Positions 1 to 6,547 of a stretch of DNA of 25,669 bases are shown piece by piece; the stretch's first letter is position 1, and each line of letters starts with the position of its first letter. Under the pieces are notes generated by a model. That model ran no database searches. It saw only the letters and a list, made by a program, of their open reading frames with translations, and was not told where the DNA came from. Location: the NCBI GenBank assembly GCA_016215705.1, contig JACRIR010000097.1, positions 1 to 25,669 of the forward strand, read 5' to 3'. The DNA is from Candidatus Poribacteria bacterium (lineage in GTDB: Bacteria; Abyssobacteria; SURF-5). A program made the translations under genes and the position numbers.

Positions 1-1
1 A

Positions 2-163
2 GTGACGCCCGGCATAACCGGCCTGTGGCAGATATACGGCAAAGAGAGCAACTGGTTCCACGATTGGATTCGGTACGACCTCAAGTACGTGGATGAGCGC
101 TCGCTCCGGCTCGACACCAAAATCATCCTCGTGACCGTCCTTAAGATGTTGAAGATGCTGTGA
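2..163 (+). CDS. Bacterial sugar transferase, C-terminal fragment
   Basis: The last 53 residues of a gene that begins before the window. The fragment opens with the TPGITGLWQIYGK segment and continues with a WIRYDLKYVDERSLRLDTKIIL block. Both are hallmarks of the C-terminus of the WcaJ/RfbP/PglC-type sugar transferase family. These membrane-associated enzymes transfer a sugar-1-phosphate to undecaprenyl phosphate to start exopolysaccharide or O-antigen repeat units. The hydrophobic tail with a lysine-leucine ending (LKMLKML) is usual for the family. The substrate sugar cannot be told from this piece. A 9-bp hairpin follows 26 bases after the stop. This suggests that an envelope polysaccharide locus lies to the left of the window. 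Confidence 0.85.
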   Translation: MTPGITGLWQIYGKESNWFHDWIRYDLKYVDERSLRLDTKIILVTVLKMLKML

Positions 164-189
164 CAGATTGAGAATCGGTTCCTCAATTC

Positions 190-212
190 CGTAGGGGCGC
201 ACGGCCCCTACG
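190..212 (+). terminator. Hairpin after the sugar transferase gene
   Basis: Perfect 9-bp stem (CGTAGGGGC, 190-198, and GCCCCTACG, 204-212) with a 5-base loop. It could end transcription of the upstream gene. No T-run follows, so it may equally be a dispersed GTAGGGGC-type intergenic repeat. The rest of 213-398 holds only a possible promoter. Confidence 0.4.
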
Positions 213-277
213 AACTTATATCCTGCCCAGCCTTGAAGTATGATTTCTTTCACGCACGGATATCCTGCCTCTTTGTC

Positions 278-306
278 TTGACATCTTTCCTTGCCCGTGG
301 TAGTTT
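278..306 (+). promoter_or_regulatory. Possible sigma-70 promoter for the lipoprotein gene
   Basis: A perfect -35 box TTGACA (278-283) is followed after 17 bases by a weak -10 box TAGTTT (301-306). It lies about 90 bases before the TTG start of the next gene. The poor -10 box makes this tentative. Confidence 0.3.
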
Positions 307-398
307 TCTCTGTAGTGGATTCCCCTTAAGAATCATCTGCCCTGTGGATTCCGTTCCGGCGACCATGAGTCGCCAGCGCTTAGAAAGGGTGATTACCT

Positions 399-1526
399 TT
401 GCGCAGAACCGTCGTGACTCTCATAGCTCTGATGCTCCTCTTGTTTTCTGTCTCGTGCTCCACAACAAACGAGCGAATGGCGGTTTCCGAGGCGGACACC
501 GCCGGCCTGGAGACAGGCGAGTGCAATCTCCCTTCGAGTCTGGAGATAACAGCAATCGATATAGGACAAGGGGATGCGACGCTTGTTGCGAGTCCTGAGA
601 GCCTGTTGCTCGTCGATTGTGGAGAGACCTCGTGGAATTCCCACAAGGGCGCGGACAAAGTCGACAGCGTGATCAAGACGAAATACGGTGAGAACTGCAA
701 CGTCATCGACTACGTCATAATCACGCACATGCACCTCGATCATGTCGGTTATGTCGGCAACGGCGGCATTTGGGACCTCGTCAATAATAAAGGGTACGTA
801 ATAAGAGAAAAGACGCTGCTTCGGAATTATGAAGATAACGTGGGGACTGCGGATGGAACGTATGAAAAATGGCGCGCCCACCTCGAGTCACCCGAAGGCA
901 GTTCCCGTCTGGAACCCGTTACCGCGTCGCTTGGGTCTTCGCAGGTGGACATGGGTTACGTTGGCCAGGAGAAGATCGATGTGAGAATTGTCGCCGTGGA
1001 CGGCAGGACCGCTTCTCGGCCAGGTGGAGCGCGTCCGGAAATACTTGGCGATCACAGGAGGGACAAATATCCTCCCTCGGAGAACGACTACAGTCTCGGT
1101 TTTGTCATCTCACTGGGGAATTTTCAAATGTTCTTTGGAGGTGACATGGACGGCGAAGACCAAAGAGGTCCTTCTTTCAAGTACCACGATGTGGAGAGCT
1201 TTGTGGCCCATGAGGTGGGTGACGTCGAAATTCTTCGTGTGAACCACCACGGCTCCAGCCACAGCACGAACCATCGCTTCGTGCAGTTCCTGCGGCCCGA
1301 AGTCTCAATCATCTCTGCCGGGGACAGCAACACTTATGGCCATCCGAGCCAGAAAGTCTTGAATCGCCTGAAGGAAGCAAGGAGCGAGGTTTACCTGACC
1401 GAGCGCGGTGATCCGAGTCGGGACATTGGCAGCGCTACTGTGGCCGGAGATGTCGAGATCGTGGTCAGCCCTGACGGCTCGAGTTTCACCGTCGAAGACA
1501 AACAATACTTCAGCATGCCGCCTTGA
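399..1526 (+). CDS. ComEC-like metallo-beta-lactamase fold lipoprotein
   Basis: A 375-residue predicted lipoprotein hydrolase. It starts at TTG with an AAAGGG ribosome site about 9 bases upstream. Residues 8-19 are hydrophobic and end in the lipobox SVSC, with the acylated cysteine at 20, so the protein should sit on the outer face of a membrane. The IDIGQGDATLV segment (53-63), the metal-binding THMHLDH (H110, H112, D114, H115), FFGGD, and RVNHHGSSHS later on match the soluble metallo-beta-lactamase domain of the competence protein ComEC/Rec2. The membrane channel part of ComEC is absent. Relatives of this stand-alone type are thought to be extracytoplasmic phosphodiesterases or nucleases, but the substrate here is unknown. 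It stands alone between a sugar transferase and a convergent regulator, so the context gives no clear job. Fold call strong, function weak. Confidence 0.85.
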   Translation: MRRTVVTLIALMLLLFSVSCSTTNERMAVSEADTAGLETGECNLPSSLEITAIDIGQGDATLVASPESLLLVDCGETSWNSHKGADKVDSVIKTKYGENCNVIDYVIITHMHLDHVGYVGNGGIWDLVNNKGYVIREKTLLRNYEDNVGTADGTYEKWRAHLESPEGSSRLEPVTASLGSSQVDMGYVGQEKIDVRIVAVDGRTASRPGGARPEILGDHRRDKYPPSENDYSLGFVISLGNFQMFFGGDMDGEDQRGPSFKYHDVESFVAHEVGDVEILRVNHHGSSHSTNHRFVQFLRPEVSIISAGDSNTYGHPSQKVLNRLKEARSEVYLTERGDPSRDIGSATVAGDVEIVVSPDGSSFTVEDKQYFSMPP

Positions 1527-1555
1527 GGTTGTTCCTCCTCCCCAAACCGCAGTGG

Positions 1556-2962
1556 TCATGTCTTGAAGGATTCGTTCGTGACATGGTATTTCTTCATGAG
1601 GGCGTGGAAATTGGGTCTCTTCATGCCGACCCTTTGGGCTGCGCGGGCAACGTTGCCGTCACATGCTCTGAGCGCCTTTATGAGAAATGCCTTCTGGATT
1701 TGGCTGAAGCTCTCTTCAAAGAGATGCTTCTTGAGAGCTCTGAGGTCTTCCAGCGTTTCCGGTATCGCATCACCTTTCAACCTGTGTTTCATTTGCAGGT
1801 GATCCAGAAGGTAAAGCAGATCGAGGGTATTCGAGTCAGACATGATGACGAGTCGTTCGATGACATTCTTGAGTTCCCTCACGTTGCCCGGCCAGTCATA
1901 ATTGATCAGCGTTTCGAGCGCGTCATTCGTGAAGCCTTCGATCCGTTTGCCCGTCTTGCGGCAGAAGTACCGCAGGAAATGGTACGCAAGCCTGGGAATA
2001 TCATCCTTTCTCTCTCGAAGTGGCGGCAAGTAAACGGGAAAGACACTGAGGCGATAGAAGAGGTCCTCCCTGAAGCTCCCCTCGTCGACCATGGATTTCA
2101 AGTCCTTGTTGGTGGCTGCGATAATTCGAGCGCTTGTCTTCTTAAAGTAACTTGCGCCAACGGGTTTGTAATCATGTGTCTCCAACACCCTCAATAGCTT
2201 TGCCTGAATATCCATCGATAGATTAGCCACATCGTCCAGAAAGAGGGTCCCGCCATCGGCCACTTCAAAGATTCCTTGTTTATCCTGTATTGCGCCCGTG
2301 AACGCGCCTTTTATGTGTCCGAACAACTCGCTTTCGAGAAGACTTGGAGAGAGCGTGCTGCAATCCACTGCCACGAACTGGCGCGCAGCCCTGTTGCTGT
2401 GAGCCTGAATAGACCTTGCGAACAGCTCCTTCCCGGTCCCGCTTTCTCCATAGATGAGCACCGTACTGTCGGTTGGGGCCACCTTCTCGATTTGCTCGAA
2501 TATTCGCGCGATGTGCAGATTCTCGCCCACGATGTTGTCGAGGCCGAACCGGCCGAGAAGTTCCCTGCGCAACGAGAGGTTCTCTTCCACAAGACGCTTC
2601 TTCTCGACCGCCTGTCCGACTGCCAGCACGAGCTCGTCGTCGCCAAAAGGCTTCGCGAGGTAGTCGAATGCCCCGAGTTTCAAGGCCTCGACCGCATTCT
2701 GAACGCTGGAATAACCCGTCATTACAGTCACATATACGTCCGGTCGCTCCCTTCGCGCAGTCCTCAACACTTCCATTCCATCGATATCGGGAAGTTTCAT
2801 GTCCAGCATAGCCACATCGTATGATCCCGTCAATATGGCATCCATGCCGGCCTTACCGTTCATGACGGTATCCACCAAATAGCCTTTCTCGGAAAGCGCT
2901 ATTTTGCAGCCACTGCAAATGGCGGGCTCATCGTCGATAATCAGGATTCTTGCTGGTTCCAT
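1556..2962 (-). CDS. NtrC-family sigma-54-dependent response regulator
   Basis: A 468-residue transcription activator that would be phosphorylated by a partner kinase and drive RNA polymerase carrying sigma-54. The receiver domain spans residues 1-120, with acidic pocket D10/D11, phosphoacceptor D54 and K104. The AAA+ domain follows, with Walker A GESGTGKE (172-179), the sigma-54-contacting GAFTGA loop (219-224), Walker B LFLDDV (240-245) and RLSVFPVYLPPLRER. A Fis-type helix-turn-helix lies at the C-terminus (DGNVARAAQRVGMKRPNFHALMKK). All motifs needed for activity are intact. The ribosome site AAGGCG lies 7 bases before the ATG. It follows the histidine kinase gene on the same strand with a 139-base gap holding palindromes, so the two are very likely a pair. 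The most plausible target is the sigma-54-like promoter of the divergent formate dehydrogenase operon; that link is inference. Confidence 0.95.
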   Translation of the reverse strand: MEPARILIIDDEPAICSGCKIALSEKGYLVDTVMNGKAGMDAILTGSYDVAMLDMKLPDIDGMEVLRTARRERPDVYVTVMTGYSSVQNAVEALKLGAFDYLAKPFGDDELVLAVGQAVEKKRLVEENLSLRRELLGRFGLDNIVGENLHIARIFEQIEKVAPTDSTVLIYGESGTGKELFARSIQAHSNRAARQFVAVDCSTLSPSLLESELFGHIKGAFTGAIQDKQGIFEVADGGTLFLDDVANLSMDIQAKLLRVLETHDYKPVGASYFKKTSARIIAATNKDLKSMVDEGSFREDLFYRLSVFPVYLPPLRERKDDIPRLAYHFLRYFCRKTGKRIEGFTNDALETLINYDWPGNVRELKNVIERLVIMSDSNTLDLLYLLDHLQMKHRLKGDAIPETLEDLRALKKHLFEESFSQIQKAFLIKALRACDGNVARAAQRVGMKRPNFHALMKKYHVTNESFKT

Positions 2963-2980
2963 TTTCTGCGCCTTGCATAA

Positions 2981-2999
2981 GGGACAGAGAGACTGTCCC
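2981..2999 (-). promoter_or_regulatory. Small hairpin in the leader of the NtrC-type regulator
   Basis: Perfect 7-bp stem (GGGACAG and CTGTCCC) with a 5-base loop, just upstream of the ribosome site of the response regulator. Farther upstream, TCTGCGCAAC occurs twice (3023-3032 and 3047-3056), 24 bases apart. This could be a leader structure or a partial terminator between kinase and regulator. Role not established. Confidence 0.35.
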
Positions 3000-3058
3000 G
3001 CGATTTTACGGGGGCGAATTTATCTGCGCAACATTCTCGTCCTTTTTCTGCGCAACGT

Positions 3059-3076
3059 GTGCGAATAAATTCGCAC
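3059..3076. repeat. 18-base palindromic element GTGCGAAT-N2-ATTCGCAC, copy 1
   Basis: Perfect 8-base arms around AA, placed between the kinase and regulator genes. Four further copies lie in the kinase/operon intergenic region (4539, 4586, 4633, 4924). It may be a binding site or a dispersed REP-like repeat. Confidence 0.7.
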
Positions 3077-3101
3077 ATACAAAAAGCTATCTTGATAACA
3101 T

Positions 3102-4328
3102 CTATGTTGACTGAACAGCCTGAAGAACTGGCAGCTCGATTGTGAATCGGCTTCCCCTTCCCGGCCGGCTTGAGACATAGATTTGGCCCTGATGCTTGCG
3201 CACGATCCCGTAGCTCACGGCCAACCCCAGTCCCGTGCCGCTTTTCTTGGTGGAAAAGAAAGGCTCGAAGATTTCCGAGATGTGCTCGGGAGGGATGCCA
3301 GGCCCGCTATCGGCGATCTCTATTTCCACCCACTCTTTCTCCGGTTCGATAATGGAATGAACCATGATCACTCCGCGATCCTCGATGGCCTCAACGGCAT
3401 TCAGGAGTATATTGACAAGCACCTGCTCTATCTGGTTCGGGTCCAGCAGGATATCCGGCATATGGCCGCACAAGTCTTTCTCCAAAGTGATATGGTGAAG
3501 CCGGAACTCGTTCTCGAGGATACTCAGCGCTTTCTCAACAATATCGTTGATGTTAGCCAGCGTCTTGTTTGGCTCTCCGCCGCGCGAAAAATCGAGCAAC
3601 TCCTGGATGATTTTCCCGCACCGCGTAGTCTCGTGGACAATGATCTCCAAACCTTCCTTCAGAAGGCTCTTTTCCGGAACCTTTTTCAGCAGATTCGTGC
3701 TGTAGAGAAGGATGCCGGCTAATGGATTGTTGATCTCATGCGCAATCCCGGCGGCCATCCGGCCCACCGCCGACAGCTTTTGCGCCTGCAGCGTAAGCTG
3801 GTCATACTGGGATTTTCGCGCTTCAAGAGTTCGCACCCTTTCAATCGCGCACCCTCCACAGGCGCCGCACGTAGTGAGGAAGTCCATTTCACTTTGTGAG
3901 AAATCTCTGACCTGCGTGAAGAAAACTCGGAGAACACCCCCCAATTCGTTCTCGAATGTAAGCGGCACAACCACCACCATTCTGATGCCGGCGTCCCATG
4001 CTTCTTCGGCATATTGAATTCGCGAGTCCTCAAGAATATCATCTATGATGAGGACGCTGCGCAGCGACCGCAAATCCGCAATGCCCCCTTCGTGAGAAAG
4101 GGAAACTTTGGTGAGGTACCGCTCTCTCTGGCCATACGCGGTTGAGAACTCGAGTTTTCCCGTTTTGAGATTGAGAACGCGGATGACAGCGCCTTCAGCC
4201 CCAAGTCTGTCGGTGGCCTCTTTCGCCAGAAAGTTCAGAATGTCGGCGGTGCACGTGGTGGAGTGGAGTGATAGACGTATATCCCGAAATGCGCAATAGC
4301 AGGTACCCAGGCCTATTGTAGGCTCCAT
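3102..4328 (-). CDS. Soluble GAF-domain sensor histidine kinase
   Basis: A 408-residue cytoplasmic kinase with no membrane segments. Residues ~22-165 form a GAF-like sensor domain. The HisKA dimerisation helix carries the phosphoacceptor H197 in AGIAHEINNPLAG. The HATPase domain has the N box (N306, N310), the G1 box DSGPGIP (340-346), the F box FEPFFSTK and the G2 box GTGLGLA (364-370). An unusual feature is a CGACGGC stretch at the end of the GAF domain, giving C154, C157 and C160 in CxxCxxC spacing, plus C10, C12 and C26 at the N-terminus. Such cysteines could bind a metal or sense redox state, but a ligand cannot be shown from sequence. The gene sits directly upstream of the NtrC-type regulator and divergent from the formate dehydrogenase operon, which suggests that it senses a cue tied to formate or NADH metabolism. 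Confidence 0.93.
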   Translation of the reverse strand: MEPTIGLGTCYCAFRDIRLSLHSTTCTADILNFLAKEATDRLGAEGAVIRVLNLKTGKLEFSTAYGQRERYLTKVSLSHEGGIADLRSLRSVLIIDDILEDSRIQYAEEAWDAGIRMVVVVPLTFENELGGVLRVFFTQVRDFSQSEMDFLTTCGACGGCAIERVRTLEARKSQYDQLTLQAQKLSAVGRMAAGIAHEINNPLAGILLYSTNLLKKVPEKSLLKEGLEIIVHETTRCGKIIQELLDFSRGGEPNKTLANINDIVEKALSILENEFRLHHITLEKDLCGHMPDILLDPNQIEQVLVNILLNAVEAIEDRGVIMVHSIIEPEKEWVEIEIADSGPGIPPEHISEIFEPFFSTKKSGTGLGLAVSYGIVRKHQGQIYVSSRPGRGSRFTIELPVLQAVQST

Positions 4329-4340
4329 TCAACATCCCCC

Positions 4341-4368
4341 CGTATCTATAATTATACAACAAAACTCT
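4341..4368 (-). promoter_or_regulatory. Possible promoter of the kinase-regulator operon
   Basis: On the minus strand a perfect -10 box TATAAT (4341-4346) is preceded after 16 bases by a weak -35 box TTGCCC (4363-4368). Transcription would start a few bases before the kinase ATG at 4328, giving a very short leader. This keeps confidence low. Confidence 0.35.
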
Positions 4369-4538
4369 TGCCGGGCAAACGGACCCTATCACTTCAGGGT
4401 TAGGGCGCTGTCGGAGTGAGCAAGAAATGAACCAGAACAGCCCGGCGCTTTCACGCCGGACCCGGTGCAAGAGCGGAAACCTTTGCATTCTTCTTCATAA
4501 GAAAGCCGAAGCAATGAATTTGTCCTGCAATTACATAA

Positions 4539-4650
4539 GTGCGAATTTACTCGCAGGCGCGGGGCAAGAATCGGCCAGAATTCCTGTGCGAATGAATTCG
4601 CGCAAGGTTTGCGGCCATTTTTCGTATCCCCTGTGCGAATGAATTCGCAC
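4539..4650. repeat. Three palindromic 18-mers at a 47-base period
   Basis: Copies start at 4539 (degenerate), 4586 and 4633, exactly 47 bases apart. They have the form GTGCGAAT-N2-ATTCGCAC; the last is perfect in its arms. The 29-base stretches between them differ from each other. Copies also occur singly at 3059 and 4924, so this is not a CRISPR array. They may be dispersed REP-like repeats or repeated binding sites. Confidence 0.65.
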
Positions 4651-4695
4651 CTACAGATCTGCGGGAGAGTCTCGGAATACCGGTTTCAGTCGGAA

Positions 4696-4738
4696 AGTGT
4701 ATGAAAAGCTGCATCCACTGTATACTCAGTCATACACT
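4696..4738. promoter_or_regulatory. Inverted repeat AGTGTATGA / TCATACACT
   Basis: Perfect 9-base arms (4696-4704 and 4730-4738) around 25 bases. The core half-site GTATGA/TCATAC recurs in the tighter palindrome at 4791-4806, which suggests one dimeric regulator binding both. The NtrC-type protein encoded nearby is a candidate. Confidence 0.45.
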
Positions 4739-4790
4739 GAACACCACCGCTGCAATCAATGAAGGAACATTTACCTGCCAACGATAGAAC

Positions 4791-4806
4791 GTATGATGCA
4801 TCATAC
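4791..4806. promoter_or_regulatory. Perfect 16-base palindrome, candidate enhancer site
   Basis: GTATGATGCATCATAC reads the same on both strands. It lies about 240 bases upstream of the start predicted for the sigma-54-like promoter at 5020-5035. This is within reach for an NtrC-type activator, though farther than is usual. Shared half-sites with 4696-4738 strengthen the call. Confidence 0.5.
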
Positions 4807-4923
4807 AGGATTCAGATCGTTTAGAGCGGCAGTCGCCGCGTACGATAACCTCATTAGAATCCATCCAGTAACGGAGTCCTTGGAATAAATTCGATGCTGC
4901 AATGATTCGCAAACCCAATAACG

Positions 4924-4941
4924 GTGCGAATTTATTCGCAC
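4924..4941. repeat. 18-base palindromic element, copy 5
   Basis: GTGCGAATTTATTCGCAC has perfect 8-base arms around TT. It is the last copy of the family and sits about 80 bases before the sigma-54-like promoter. Confidence 0.65.
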
Positions 4942-5019
4942 AGGGCGGTCTGCCCATATTGGAATGTTTACAAATCGTAGGAATGACTTGCTGAGCCAGG
5001 AAAAGCCGGCGGACACAGG

Positions 5020-5035
5020 CGGCATCGTTCTTGCC
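5020..5035 (+). promoter_or_regulatory. Sigma-54-like (-24/-12) promoter of the formate dehydrogenase operon
   Basis: CGGCATCGTTCTTGCC has the invariant GG (5021-5022) and GC (5033-5034) with exactly 10 bases between, and matches the GGCA and TTGC cores of the -24/-12 consensus. A start near 5046 would leave a ~55-base leader before the GTG at 5102. Palindromes suitable for an activator lie upstream, and a sigma-54 activator is encoded next door. Single-site matches of this kind can arise by chance. Confidence 0.5.
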
Positions 5036-5101
5036 TATGCGACCATCAGGGCACAGCAAGCTTTTTTTGAGGCCGGATGCCTGCAAAAGGAGGCGGTAAT
5101 C

Positions 5102-5785
5102 GTGATTGCTCCACAAGAGACCATCAAGAAAGAACCCCCCATGCACCCGCATGTCCTCCTGGTTGAGGACGAGGTCAACGTAGCGAAAGGGCTCCAAATG
5201 GTTCTTTCCGAGGAGGGCTACGAAGTCGCCCTGGCCGTAACGGGTCAGACCGCCCTTGAAACGTTCAGGGGCAATGGTTTCAATCTCGTCGTCGCCGATC
5301 TGAGGCTGCCCGATATAGACGGGATGGAATTACTTGAAACGATCAGCGGAGAACGCCCGGAGACCAGGATGCTTGTCATTACGGGATACCCGACCGTAGC
5401 GTCGGCCGTCAAGGCCGTTAAGATTGGGGTCTTCGATTATCTTCGCAAGCCATTCACAGAGGATGAATTCAAGACTGCCGTCAAAGGAGCGCTCCAATCG
5501 AGACAGGGCGCATCAATGGAAGAACTTCTTGTCGAGACCGAACGCGGCAGACTTGTCCAAAAACAGGAGGTAATCCAGGTCCTGGATAGAACGACGCGGG
5601 ACGCTGATTTTTGGACAGCGCTCATGGAAAAGGGGTCTGAGGCCCTCAAGGATTATCAGTTGACCAAGCGAGCCAAGGCCGCTATCGTTTCCGGAGACCT
5701 TGATTGGATTCGAAAGAACGTAGGCGAACTCTCTGAGGAGAAGCTCCGCTTCATCCATAAACGTCTCGAGCGGGAAGCATGGTAA
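5102..5785 (+). CDS. Response regulator with a LigA-like C-terminal module, no DNA-binding domain
   Basis: A 227-residue protein. I chose GTG 5102 because AAAAGGAGG lies 8 bases upstream. An in-frame ATG at 4964 precedes the predicted promoter, and another ATG at 5141 lacks a clear ribosome site. The receiver domain covers about residues 14-135, with the VEDE acidic pocket, phosphoacceptor D66 (ADLRLPDIDG), T94 and K116. Instead of a helix-turn-helix, residues ~160-227 form a small helical module (FWTALMEKGSEALKDYQLT... VSGDL... VGEL) resembling the LigA subunit fold of LigAB-type dioxygenases. The same module ends the formate dehydrogenase catalytic subunit three genes downstream. The gene is the first of the operon, 190 bases before the NuoE-type gene. 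I infer that it acts by protein contact, perhaps on the enzyme complex or the kinase pathway. Confidence 0.85.
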   Translation: MIAPQETIKKEPPMHPHVLLVEDEVNVAKGLQMVLSEEGYEVALAVTGQTALETFRGNGFNLVVADLRLPDIDGMELLETISGERPETRMLVITGYPTVASAVKAVKIGVFDYLRKPFTEDEFKTAVKGALQSRQGASMEELLVETERGRLVQKQEVIQVLDRTTRDADFWTALMEKGSEALKDYQLTKRAKAAIVSGDLDWIRKNVGELSEEKLRFIHKRLEREAW

Positions 5786-5975
5786 TCCGGACCGACGTCA
5801 CTCAAGAAAGGCGAAGGGAACAAGGCGAAAGGGAAACAAAACTGAAGAAACAGAAAGATTGCTTTGTTCCGTTCGCAATAACAAGTGGTTTGAACTGCGG
5901 TTATTTCGCAATTAACCCGGCCCCGGCAGGGTCGGGCGCTCCCAAGAAACCGAATGCCCAAGGAGAACAACACTA

Positions 5976-6506
5976 ATGGGTCAAGTTACACTGCAACCAG
6001 ATTACACAGATGTGGCCTCCGAAGAAAACCATTTACTCGACAAACTTCGGAACGAATTCGAGGGTCGTCCGGATGATCTGATCCCGATGCTCCAGTATGT
6101 CCAGAAAACTCTTGGCTATCTTCCCGAGGGCATACTTCTGGAAATAAGCAGGTTGACGAGCCTGCCGGCCGCGAGAGTCTTCGGGGTTGTTACATTCTAC
6201 GCGCAGTTCCGGCTCAAGCCTATAGGCAAATATACGGTCAAGCTGTGCCGGGGCACAGCCTGCCATGTAAACGCATCGGCCCAGATTCTGGAAGATGTCT
6301 GCAGCTATCTGAATGTGGAGCCGGGGGAAACCACCAAGGACGGCCTTTTCACTCTCGAGATTGTCGCGTGCTTCGGTTCCTGCGCGCTGGCCCCTGTGGT
6401 TGTGATAGACGAGTCGGTTTACGGACTGATGAACTCATCGAAGACGCGGAAGCTTCTCGACGGCCTTCGAAAAGAGCAAAGAGAGGAAACGTCGCAACAT
6501 CCTTGA
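5976..6506 (+). CDS. nuoE: NuoE/HoxE-type [2Fe-2S] subunit of the NAD-linked formate dehydrogenase
   Basis: A 176-residue thioredoxin-like ferredoxin subunit (24-kDa subunit family; FdsG or HydC in related complexes). The helical N-terminal domain (LIPMLQYVQKTLGYLPEG, VTFYAQF) is followed by the thioredoxin-like domain with four [2Fe-2S] cysteines C91, C96, C132 and C136 (CRGTAC, CFGSC). It would pass electrons to or from the flavin subunit encoded next. The ATG has AGGAG about 10 bases upstream. The gap to the NuoF-type gene is 41 bases. The order NuoE-NuoF-FdhA is that of soluble NAD-dependent formate dehydrogenases such as fdsGBA. No membrane or quinone subunit follows, so the complex is not respiratory complex I. 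Confidence 0.93.
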   Translation: MGQVTLQPDYTDVASEENHLLDKLRNEFEGRPDDLIPMLQYVQKTLGYLPEGILLEISRLTSLPAARVFGVVTFYAQFRLKPIGKYTVKLCRGTACHVNASAQILEDVCSYLNVEPGETTKDGLFTLEIVACFGSCALAPVVVIDESVYGLMNSSKTRKLLDGLRKEQREETSQHP

Positions 6507-6547
6507 AAAGGGATGCCGAACCGTCAAAGGAAAAGAGGAACAGGGCG

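Larger units (their letters stand above)
4329..5101. other. Regulatory intergenic region between kinase and formate dehydrogenase operon
   Basis: A 773-base stretch with no gene I can support. It holds four copies of an 18-base GTGCGAAT/ATTCGCAC palindrome, two inverted repeats built on GTATGA/TCATAC, a sigma-54-like promoter at 5020-5035 and the ribosome site for the operon's first gene. The short open frames in it have no recognisable protein character. The density of palindromes suggests a control region for the divergent units. Confidence 0.7.

Noticed and set aside
233-598. A 121-residue plus-strand open frame before and inside the lipoprotein gene.
   Set aside because: It overlaps the lipoprotein start in another frame and shows no protein features or ribosome site.
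4539-4650. A CRISPR-like pattern of three 18-base repeats with 29-base intervals.
   Set aside because: The repeats are short palindromes also found singly at 3059 and 4924, no leader or cas gene is near, and only three units exist.
4964-5101. An in-frame ATG extension of the small response regulator.
   Set aside because: The added residues have no domain character, the ATG lies upstream of the sigma-54-like promoter, and a strong ribosome site serves the GTG at 5102.
5786-5975. A separate promoter directly before the NuoE-type gene.
   Set aside because: I found no GG-N10-GC element or good -35/-10 pair; read-through from the response regulator is more likely.
6245-6547. A longer NuoF opening overlapping nuoE.
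   Set aside because: The extra residues are out-of-frame nuoE sequence; ATG 6548 with a GAGG site gives the normal NuoF start.
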